Positions 19,720-26,240 of a stretch of DNA of 64,000 nucleotides are shown piece by piece. The translations under genes and the position numbers were made by a program. The DNA is from Rhizorhabdus wittichii RW1 (lineage in GTDB: Bacteria; Pseudomonadota; Alphaproteobacteria; Sphingomonadales; Sphingomonadaceae), in contig CP000699.1 in the NCBI GenBank assembly GCA_000016765.1, positions 2,877,001 to 2,941,000 on the forward strand, written 5' to 3'. Under the pieces are notes generated by a model. The model was not told the DNA's origin, ran no database searches, and saw nothing but the letters and a program-made list of their open reading frames with translations. Numbering within the stretch: the first letter of the stretch is position 1; every line of letters starts with the position of its first letter.

Positions 19720-20298
19720 TTATGGAGTCGGCGTAGGCCCCAGCATCTCGGACAATTTGAGGCGGGCGCGGTAGAGCCGCGTCTCGACGCTCTTCCCGCT
19801 GACGCCGAGCAGGGCCGCCACCTCGGCCTGGCTCATCCCCTCGACGGTGCGCAGCAACAGCACCGAGCGGAGCTTCTCCGGCAGGGCGTCGATCGCCTGC
19901 CGCGCCCGCCGCAATTCCTGCCGCCCGCCGATCTCGGCATCGGCGCCCGGCTCGGCCCCGGCGACGTGCAGCCCCTCGTCGAGCGGCCGGGCGCGCGCGA
20001 AGAAGCCTCGCACGATCTGACGGCGGCGATGGTCGCGGCACTTGTTGAGCGCGATCCGCATCAGCCAGTGGCGGAACGGCCGGTCGCGATCGTAGCGGCC
20101 GAGATGGGCGAAGGCGGCGATGAAGCTTTCCTGGACGATGTCGAGCGCCGCGTCGGCATCGGCGACCTGGGCGCGGACGAAGCGGTGGACAGGAACCCGG
20201 TGCCGCGCCATCAGCAGCCGATAGGCGTCCTCATGCCCCGCCAGCGCGCGGGCGGCGAGCGCGCCGTCGTCCGGCTCCTCCCCCTCGCCCGGGTTCAC
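19720..20298 (-). CDS. ECF-type RNA polymerase sigma factor (CnrH-like)
   Basis: 192 residues with sigma region 2 (AYRLLMARHRVPVHRFVRAQ; DIVQESFIAAFAHLGRYDRD; FRHWLMRIALNKCRDH, about 25-90) and region 4 (LPEKLRSVLLLRTVEGMSQAEVAALLGVSGKSVETRLYRARLKL, about 138-182). Its start overlaps the stop of the CnrX-like sensor gene. In the Cupriavidus Cnr system the sigma factor CnrH is held at the membrane by CnrY and released when CnrX binds Ni or Co; the same three-gene arrangement here supports that role, driving the pump genes downstream. Confidence 0.88.
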   Translation of the reverse strand: MNPGEGEEPDDGALAARALAGHEDAYRLLMARHRVPVHRFVRAQVADADAALDIVQESFIAAFAHLGRYDRDRPFRHWLMRIALNKCRDHRRRQIVRGFFARARPLDEGLHVAGAEPGADAEIGGRQELRRARQAIDALPEKLRSVLLLRTVEGMSQAEVAALLGVSGKSVETRLYRARLKLSEMLGPTPTP

Positions 20299-20729
20299 CG
20301 TTGCGGCGCTGTCAGCGCCTGAACCATCGCGTCGTCGAAGCGGCGCGCCTGATCCGGTTTGAGGACCGCGCGCATCGCGAACAGATGCTGCAAGGTCGCC
20401 TTCTGCAACGCGCCCATGGCGTGGTGCGACCGGTCGACCGCCGTCGCCACCGCCGGGCCATAGCCCTTCTCGGCGAGGATCGCCGTGGCCAGCCCGCGAT
20501 TGTCGGTCAGCATCTCCTGCTCGTAGCGGCTCCGCTGCGCGGCGAATTCGCGCTCGAGCGCCTCGATCCGCGCGGCCTGCGCGGCGTCCAGCTTCAGCTC
20601 GCTGTGGAGGACGGCGTGGAACCGGGTCTCGATCGGCGGCTCGGGGGTGAACAGCATCCGGCCGAGGAACACCCCGGCAAGCGCCGCGAGGAAGGCCGAC
20701 AGGATGATCAGCACCGGATAGCGCGCCAT
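20295..20729 (-). CDS. Periplasmic heavy-metal sensor (CnrX-like)
   Basis: 144 residues: one N-terminal membrane anchor (VLIILSAFLAALAGVFLGRM, about 6-25) and a periplasmic all-helical domain. The helical hairpin carries FHAVLHSELKLDAAQAARIE (about 37-56) and SHHAMGALQKATLQHLFAMRAVL (about 101-123), whose His, Glu and Met residues are the expected metal ligands in this family. In Cnr systems CnrX senses Ni/Co and controls the anti-sigma CnrY. Start and stop overlap or nearly touch both neighbours. Confidence 0.82.
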   Translation of the reverse strand: MARYPVLIILSAFLAALAGVFLGRMLFTPEPPIETRFHAVLHSELKLDAAQAARIEALEREFAAQRSRYEQEMLTDNRGLATAILAEKGYGPAVATAVDRSHHAMGALQKATLQHLFAMRAVLKPDQARRFDDAMVQALTAPQR

Positions 20730-20730
20730 T

Positions 20731-21012
20731 TCAGCGCACGCCCAGCAGCAGGTTCGACGGCGCGCTCGACGGCGCGGCCATCAGCAGCGGAACCGGCTCG
20801 GCCGAAGCGCGCGGCGGCAGGGCGAGGCTGCTCGCCAGCCCGATGCCGAGCGCCGCGACGCCGGACAGCGCCAGGCCGCGCCGCGCCGCCCGCCTCGCCC
20901 GGTGCGCGGCGAGCCCGGCGAGCACCGCGCCGTCCATCGCCGCCAGCCGCGCATCGCCGCCGTCGTCGCGCAGCCGCTCCAGAATATCGTCGATCCCGTC
21001 GATCCCGCTCAT
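20731..21012 (-). CDS. Anti-sigma factor (CnrY-like), membrane anchored
   Basis: About 93 residues from the ATG at 21012 (MSGIDGIDDILERLRDDGGD). A charged N-terminal helical part (about 1-35) would bind the sigma factor, an RRAARRG stretch precedes one membrane helix (about 43-65, LALSGVAALGIGLASSLAL), and a short periplasmic tail follows. This is the layout of CnrY/NccY. A GGAGGTGG lies before the start. First gene of the regulatory module; a candidate promoter stands at 21034-21057. Confidence 0.75.
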   Translation of the reverse strand: MSGIDGIDDILERLRDDGGDARLAAMDGAVLAGLAAHRARRAARRGLALSGVAALGIGLASSLALPPRASAEPVPLLMAAPSSAPSNLLLGVR

Positions 21013-21033
21013 CTCGCCACCTCCGGCCATCGA

Positions 21034-21057
21034 CTATACGCGCGCCGGACGAAAATC
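21034..21057 (-). promoter_or_regulatory. Candidate ECF sigma promoter (cnrY-like gene)
   Basis: Reading leftward, GATTTTCG (21057-21050), 11 bases, TATAG (21038-21034), about 20 bases before the start codon with GGAGGTGG between. It matches the pair of words before the RND operon (17607-17583), which suggests one sigma factor serves both. Found by eye only. Confidence 0.35.
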
Positions 21058-21130
21058 ACTCATGCCGGCGAGGGGAAAGGTCGCGGGCCGCGTAATCGCC
21101 TTGTTCCCACCACGGAATCACAAAGGAACC

Positions 21131-21523
21131 ATGATGCGCCACCTTACCTCGATCGTCGCCCCGGCCCTGGCCGCCGTCGCCCTGCTGTCCGGCGGCGCGG
21201 CGCTCGCCCACGCCAAGCTCGTCGTCGCCACGCCCGCGGCGGACGCCAGCGCGTCGAACGTGCGGACCGTCACGCTGACCTTCTCGGAATCGCCGGTCGA
21301 GAAGCTCTCGGGCGTCGAGATCGTCATGACCGCGATGCCGGGCATGGCCAAACATGCCCCGATGCCGGTGAAGGGCATCAAGACCGCGCTCGGCAGCGAC
21401 GGCAAGACGCTGGTCGTCAACCTGCCCCGCACCCTGCCGGCAGGCAGCTACGGCCTGACCTGGCACGTCGTGACCGGGGATACCCACCGCAGCGAGGGCG
21501 GCTACGCCTTCTCGGTGAAGTGA
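21131..21523 (+). CDS. copC: CopC-domain copper resistance protein
   Basis: 130-residue periplasmic copper-binding protein. Signal peptide MMRHLTSIVAPALAAVALLS, then mature HAKLVVATPAADAS with the N-terminal His that ligates Cu(II) in CopC proteins. The family ends HVVTGDTHRSEGGYAFSVK, with two further His. A Met-containing stretch (MTAMPGMAKHAPMPV, about 58-72) could hold Cu(I). AAGGAA precedes the tandem ATGs (21131 and 21134). Three bases separate it from the CopD-like gene, so the two are an operon, divergent from the CnrY-like gene. Confidence 0.92.
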   Translation: MMRHLTSIVAPALAAVALLSGGAALAHAKLVVATPAADASASNVRTVTLTFSESPVEKLSGVEIVMTAMPGMAKHAPMPVKGIKTALGSDGKTLVVNLPRTLPAGSYGLTWHVVTGDTHRSEGGYAFSVK

Positions 21524-21525
21524 CG

Positions 21526-22398
21526 ATGGACGCGCCCGCGATCATCCTGCGGTTCGGCAACTATGCCGCCTTGTCGTTGATCGCGGGCGTGCCGCTGTTC
21601 CTGTGGCTCGCCTGCGGCACGACGCGGGGGCGAGCCGAGCTGTCGCGGCTCCGCATCCCCTTCGCGCTGCTGCTCGTCCTCGCCATGCTGCTGGCGGTGC
21701 TCGGCTTCCTGGCGATGGTCGCGGGGATGACCGGCGGGCCGCTGTTCCCGGTCGACCGGGAGATCGCATCGCTCGTGCTGTCGGCGACGGCGGCCGGCAA
21801 GGCGATGCTGGCGCGGCTCGTCCTGCTCGCCGTCGCCGTGCCGCTGGCGATGCGCGCGGCGCTCCGGCCATTGGCGATCGTCGGGGTGCTGGCGGCGATC
21901 ACCGTCGCCTGGGCCGGGCATGCCGCCGGCGGCGAGGGCATGGCGGGACGGGTCCACATGCTCGCCGACATGATCCATGTCGCCGCCGCCGCGACCTGGA
22001 TCGGCGGCATGGCCTGCCTGCTGCTCGCGCTCCGCCGGCCCGAGGCGGACGCCGTCCGCCCGATGCTGCGCGCCTTCGCGCCGATCGGCGGCGCGGCGGT
22101 CGGCCTGCTGGTCGTGACCGGCCTGGTCAACGGGGCGATGATCGTCGGGGTCGAGCGCTTCCCGCTGCTGCTCGAAACCGCCTATGGCCGGCTGATGGCG
22201 CTCAAGCTGGCGGCGTTCGGGGCGATGCTGCTGCTCGCCGCCAACAACCGGTTCCGGCTCACCCCGCTGTTCGAGCAGCGCCCCGGCGACGCCCGGCCCG
22301 CGCTGCGCCGGGCGATTCGCGTCGAACTGACGATCGGCCTCGCCATCCTGCTGCTGGTCGGCTGGCTCGGGATGATCGATCCGACCGCCGGGGTATAA
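21526..22398 (+). CDS. copD: CopD-family copper resistance membrane protein
   Basis: 290 residues with about eight membrane helices. The CopD core is visible: AGHAAGGEGMAGRVHMLADMIHVAAAATWIGGM (about 138-170) with conserved His residues, and GRLMALKLAAFGAMLLLAANNRFRL (about 222-246). CopD is thought to take copper from CopC across the inner membrane. Start ATG 21526 lies two bases after the copC stop. Confidence 0.9.
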   Translation: MDAPAIILRFGNYAALSLIAGVPLFLWLACGTTRGRAELSRLRIPFALLLVLAMLLAVLGFLAMVAGMTGGPLFPVDREIASLVLSATAAGKAMLARLVLLAVAVPLAMRAALRPLAIVGVLAAITVAWAGHAAGGEGMAGRVHMLADMIHVAAAATWIGGMACLLLALRRPEADAVRPMLRAFAPIGGAAVGLLVVTGLVNGAMIVGVERFPLLLETAYGRLMALKLAAFGAMLLLAANNRFRLTPLFEQRPGDARPALRRAIRVELTIGLAILLLVGWLGMIDPTAGV

Positions 22399-22409
22399 CA
22401 TCCCTTTAT
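22395..22409. promoter_or_regulatory. Candidate operator ATAA-N7-TTAT upstream of FAD oxidoreductase
   Basis: ATAACATCCCTTTAT, a palindromic core with seven-base spacer, overlapping the copD stop codon and about 80 bases before the oxidoreductase start. The same core with longer matching flanks stands before the LysR gene (23747-23769) and the TonB receptor (29022-29044). Confidence 0.4.
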
Positions 22410-22487
22410 CGAATCAGGATTGATCATGCTCTGACTCTGACAGGTTCACGGTGTAGGAATCCGTCGTCAGCCGGGGAGGATCATAGG

Positions 22488-23699
22488 ATGAGATTGCATC
22501 GCCGCACGGTACTGGGCGGGATGGCGGCAGCGACCGCACTGGCCCCGATGGGCGTCCTCGCCGCGGGCCGCCGCCTCAAGGTCGGCGTCGTCGGCGGCGG
22601 GATCATCGGCGCCTCGACCGCGCTCCAGCTCGCCAGGGCGGGCGCCGAGGTGATCCTGTTCGAGAAGGAGGCACCGGCGGCGGGCGCGACGAGCAAGTCG
22701 GTCGCCTGGATCAACCCCGTCGTCAACGACGCGCATTACATGCGGCTCCGCCTCGAAAGCATGAAGGCCTGGCTCGAGGACGACAGCCAGTGGCGGATGA
22801 ACGCGATCTGGGGCGGATCGATCAGCTGGGCCTATGGCGAGAAGAAGCGCGACGAGCTGACCGTCAAGGCGAAGCTGCTCGCCGCGACCGACGATCCGCC
22901 GCGCATCCTAACCAGCGCGGAGATCAGCAAGATCAGCCCCGGCGTGTTCGCCGGCGACGACGTCAGCTTCGCCTTCCAGACAGTGCGCGACGGCCATGTC
23001 GATCCGGTGGTCGCGACCCAGCGCTACCTGGCCGCCGCCAAGCGGTTCGGCGCGCGCGTCGTCTATCCGTGCGAGGTCACCGCGATCGAGATGACGGGCG
23101 GCAGCCTGACCGGCGTACAGACCAGCAAGGGGCGCTTCGCGCTCGACCGGCTCGTCACGGCCGGCGGCACCGACACGCCGCAGCTGATGGCGATGATCGA
23201 CAAGCCGCTGAAGCTCGCGCACAAGCCCGGCCTGGTCGTCCACACCACGCCGCAGCCGGTCGTCACCCGGATGGTCTATGAGGCGTCGAGCATCATCGAG
23301 TTCAAGCAATATGCCGACGGGCGCTTCCTGACCAGCTTCACCGGCGGCCCGCCGAACCTGCCCCAGCATGCCGAGATCCTCGACCACCAGATGCAATATC
23401 CGGACGAATATCTGCGCCAGCATCACGGGCAGATGCTGATCGACCGCACCGCCAAGTACATCCCGGCGATCGCCAAGGGCAAGCCAGCCAAGATCCTGCT
23501 CGGCTTCCGCCCCTATCCGCTCGACAACCGCCCGATCTGCGGGCCGGTGCCGGGCGCGAAGGGGGTCTATGCGATCGTCACCCACAGCGGCATCACCCTG
23601 GCGCCGATCCTCGGCCGCTACGCCGCGCGGGAGATCATGTCGGGCGAGGTGGCGCCGCTGCTGCAACCCTACCGGCCCGATCGCTACATCGCCGCCTGA
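22488..23699 (+). CDS. FAD-dependent oxidoreductase (DAO / D-amino-acid dehydrogenase family), Tat-exported
   Basis: 403 residues. N-terminal twin-arginine-like signal (MRLHRRTVLGGMAAATALAP), then the dinucleotide-binding VGVVGGGIIGASTALQLARAGAEVILFEKE (about 31-60) and the DAO-family C-terminus (GFRPYPLDNRPICGPVPGAKGVYAIVTHSGITLAPILGRYAAREI, about 340-385). Such enzymes oxidise amines or D-amino acids to imines. A periplasmic site and the neighbouring amino-acid transport genes favour an amino-acid substrate. GGAGGATC lies before the ATG at 22488. The LysR gene follows. Confidence 0.85.
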   Translation: MRLHRRTVLGGMAAATALAPMGVLAAGRRLKVGVVGGGIIGASTALQLARAGAEVILFEKEAPAAGATSKSVAWINPVVNDAHYMRLRLESMKAWLEDDSQWRMNAIWGGSISWAYGEKKRDELTVKAKLLAATDDPPRILTSAEISKISPGVFAGDDVSFAFQTVRDGHVDPVVATQRYLAAAKRFGARVVYPCEVTAIEMTGGSLTGVQTSKGRFALDRLVTAGGTDTPQLMAMIDKPLKLAHKPGLVVHTTPQPVVTRMVYEASSIIEFKQYADGRFLTSFTGGPPNLPQHAEILDHQMQYPDEYLRQHHGQMLIDRTAKYIPAIAKGKPAKILLGFRPYPLDNRPICGPVPGAKGVYAIVTHSGITLAPILGRYAAREIMSGEVAPLLQPYRPDRYIAA

Positions 23700-23746
23700 C
23701 CGATGCCGGAGCCCGGCACAGACGTTCGATTGACCACGATCCGGCT

Positions 23747-23769
23747 TCCTATAAGCTGTTTTTATAGGA
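23747..23769. promoter_or_regulatory. LysR-type operator: TCCTATAA-N7-TTATAGGA
   Basis: Perfect 8-base inverted arms (23747-23754 and 23762-23769) around a 7-base spacer, containing the T-N11-A core of LysR-family sites. It lies 10-16 bases before the LysR start and so suggests autorepression. Confidence 0.65.
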
Positions 23770-23785
23770 CATCGGGACCGTGCGG

Positions 23786-24679
23786 ATGAATTTCAGGCAG
23801 CTCGAAATCTACCGCGCGCTGATGATCGGCGGATCGGCGTCGCGCGCCGCCGACCTGCTCAACATCACCCAGCCGGCGGTCAGCCGCGCGGTGTCGGAGC
23901 TCGAGCATCGCGTCGGCTTCTCGCTGTTCGACCGGGTCAAGGGGCGGCTCGTCCCCACCCCCGAGGGCCAGCTCTTCTTCCGCGACGTCGGCAACGCCTT
24001 CCAGGGGCTCGACAGCCTGCGCGCGTCGGCGGCGCGCATCCGCGACTTCGGATCGGGCAGCCTCAAGATCGCCAGCCTCGCGGCGCTGGGATCGACGCTG
24101 GTGCCGCGCGCCGTCCGCCGCTTCCGCGAGGTCAATCCGCACGTCTCGATCACGCTGCAGATCCTCTCCTCCTCGGCGGTGCGCGACCATGTCGCGACCC
24201 AGCAGTTCGACATCGGGCTCGCCGCCGACGAGGTCGACCTGTCGGGGGTCGACCACAGCCTGTTCTACAGCGTCCGGGCGGTGTGCGTGATGCCGGCCGA
24301 TCATCCGCTCGCCGGCAAGGACGTCATCCGCCCCGCCGACCTCGACAAGATGGCGTTCATCGCGCTGTCGCCCGAGGACCGCGCGCGGGCGCGGATGACC
24401 GAGTCCTTCGAGGCGGAGGGCATCCACCCCCATATCGTCGTCGAGACCCCCGCCTCGCTGACCGTCTGCGCGCTGGCGCTGGAGGGCGTCGGCATCGGCC
24501 TGGTCAATCCGGCGGCGGCGGACGGGTTCGAGAAGCGCGGGCTGGTGATCAAGCCCTATGAGCCCGCGGTCTATTTCAAATCCTATATCCTGTTCCGGCC
24601 CGACGCGCAGCGCGCCCGCCTCGTCCGCGAGTTCACGGCGGCGCTGAACGACGCGGCCCGCGCCGGCCCGCAGCCCTGA
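23786..24679 (+). CDS. LysR-family transcriptional regulator
   Basis: 297 residues. N-terminal winged helix-turn-helix MNFRQLEIYRALMIGGSASR then AADLLNITQPAVSRAVSELEHRVGFSLFDR (about 1-50), followed by a periplasmic-binding-like effector domain. The ATG at 23786 gives the usual LysR opening; a GTG at 23780 would add two residues. It converges on the amidase gene with five bases between. The palindrome just upstream and its relatives near the TonB receptor and the oxidoreductase point to a local regulon; the effector is unknown but probably an amino acid. Confidence 0.92.
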   Translation: MNFRQLEIYRALMIGGSASRAADLLNITQPAVSRAVSELEHRVGFSLFDRVKGRLVPTPEGQLFFRDVGNAFQGLDSLRASAARIRDFGSGSLKIASLAALGSTLVPRAVRRFREVNPHVSITLQILSSSAVRDHVATQQFDIGLAADEVDLSGVDHSLFYSVRAVCVMPADHPLAGKDVIRPADLDKMAFIALSPEDRARARMTESFEAEGIHPHIVVETPASLTVCALALEGVGIGLVNPAAADGFEKRGLVIKPYEPAVYFKSYILFRPDAQRARLVREFTAALNDAARAGPQP

Positions 24680-24684
24680 ACCGG

Positions 24685-26226
24685 TCAGTCCGGGTCCGCG
24701 AGACAGACCGCCGCTTCACCGTCTGCACAGTCATGCGCGCGGGGCAGGTCGAGCCGGGCCTGCCACGCCTCGACGATCGCCAGCAGCATCGCGTCGCTGC
24801 CCGGCCGCCCCATCAGCTCGACCGAGACGGGCCGCACGCCGTCGGCGGTGCGGACGGCGCCGATCGGGAAGGCGATGGCGGGCCGGCCCGAATAGGCCGC
24901 CAGCCGGTGGGTGCCGCCGGTGTCGGGCCCGCGCTCCGCATCGGCCGCGACGTCCCGCACCGACGGATAGAGCAGCAGGTCGAGGCAATCGCCGCCGGGG
25001 GCGCAGGAGAAGGCCCGGGCGATGCGCTCCTCGACGAAAGCATCGCGGAAGGCGCCGTTGACGGCATGGCGCTCGTCGCCCGCCGCGCCGTCGCGATTGG
25101 CGATGAACCGGGCCACGTCCGCCGCCACCTTCGGATCGGTCCGCCCGTCCCGTAGCGCCGCGAGCAGCGCCCGGGCGTCGGCCGGCACGCCCGTCCGGGA
25201 CGGCAGGTAGCGATCCATCACATCGGGGAAATCGAAGGCCGACCGGCTGGCGAAGCTTGCCTTGTGCCCCGGCGGCGGCACCGCGCCTGTCAGCACCTGC
25301 TCATCGGCGAGCGCGGCGGGCGAGACGATGGCGCCGGCGGCCGACAGGCGCGCTACGGCGCGGTCGACGGCCACGCGCATCCGCCCAGCGGGGAAGAGAT
25401 GGTCGAGAAGGCCGACCCGCAGCCCTTTCAGCGGCTCGGCGGGCGGGCCATCGCGATGGCGGGTCAGGACGCGCAGCGCGGCGAGGCAGTCGTCGATCGC
25501 GCGGCACATCGGCCCGACCGCGTCCTGGCTGGGGCTGAGCGGCAGCACGCCGTCGCGCGGCACGGTGCCGAAGGTCGGCCGCAGCCCGACCACGCCCGCC
25601 AGCGCGGCCGGCACCCGCAGCGATCCCGAGGTGTCGGTGCCGAGCGCGAGCACGCCGAGCCCGGCCACCAGCGCCGCGCCGTTGCCCGACGACGATCCGC
25701 CCGCGCTTTCCCTGACCGAGAAGGGGCTGGTCGTCTGGCCGCGAATCGACGAGCGGCCGCGATAGTTGAAGGCGAATTCGGACATGTTGGTCTTGGCGAC
25801 GACCACCGCCCCGGCCCGGCGAAGCGCCGCGACCGCCGCCGCGTCGCGCCGCGCGACATTGCCGGCGAGCGCGACCGAGCCCGCCGTGGTCGGCAGCCCC
25901 GCAACGTCGATATTGTCCTTCACCAGCAGCGGCGCGCACAGCAGCGGCAGGCGGCGCTTGCGCGCGGCGGGCAGGCGATCGATCCGCCGCGCCTGGGCGA
26001 TCGCGGTCGGATCGGTCGCGATGACGCTGTGCAGGAGCTGGTCGCGCGCGCCGATCCGGTCGAGACGGTCGGCGATGACGGCGGCGCAGGAGGCCTGTCC
26101 CGCCTCCACCCGCGCCTTGATCGCGGCGACCTCGCCGGCGGACGCGGACGCCGCGCCGCCGACGAGGAACGCCAGACCGATCATCGCCAGCGGGCCGGTG
26201 CCGCCTGAAATGATCCGCAGGATCAT
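24685..26226 (-). CDS. Amidase-signature hydrolase with signal peptide
   Basis: 513 residues, hydrolysing a carboxamide or peptide-like bond. Signal peptide MILRIISGGTGPLAMIGLAF ... ASASA, so probably periplasmic. The Ser-cisSer-Lys triad is visible: Lys in APLLVKDNIDVAGLPTTAG (about 97-115) and the Gly/Ser-rich SAGGSSSGNGAALVAGLGVLALGTDTSGSLRVPAA (about 170-205). It follows the TonB receptor on the same strand with 14 bases between, so the two form an operon: outer-membrane uptake followed by periplasmic hydrolysis. Confidence 0.9.
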   Translation of the reverse strand: MILRIISGGTGPLAMIGLAFLVGGAASASAGEVAAIKARVEAGQASCAAVIADRLDRIGARDQLLHSVIATDPTAIAQARRIDRLPAARKRRLPLLCAPLLVKDNIDVAGLPTTAGSVALAGNVARRDAAAVAALRRAGAVVVAKTNMSEFAFNYRGRSSIRGQTTSPFSVRESAGGSSSGNGAALVAGLGVLALGTDTSGSLRVPAALAGVVGLRPTFGTVPRDGVLPLSPSQDAVGPMCRAIDDCLAALRVLTRHRDGPPAEPLKGLRVGLLDHLFPAGRMRVAVDRAVARLSAAGAIVSPAALADEQVLTGAVPPPGHKASFASRSAFDFPDVMDRYLPSRTGVPADARALLAALRDGRTDPKVAADVARFIANRDGAAGDERHAVNGAFRDAFVEERIARAFSCAPGGDCLDLLLYPSVRDVAADAERGPDTGGTHRLAAYSGRPAIAFPIGAVRTADGVRPVSVELMGRPGSDAMLLAIVEAWQARLDLPRAHDCADGEAAVCLADPD

Positions 26227-26240
26227 TTCCAAACCGGCTC

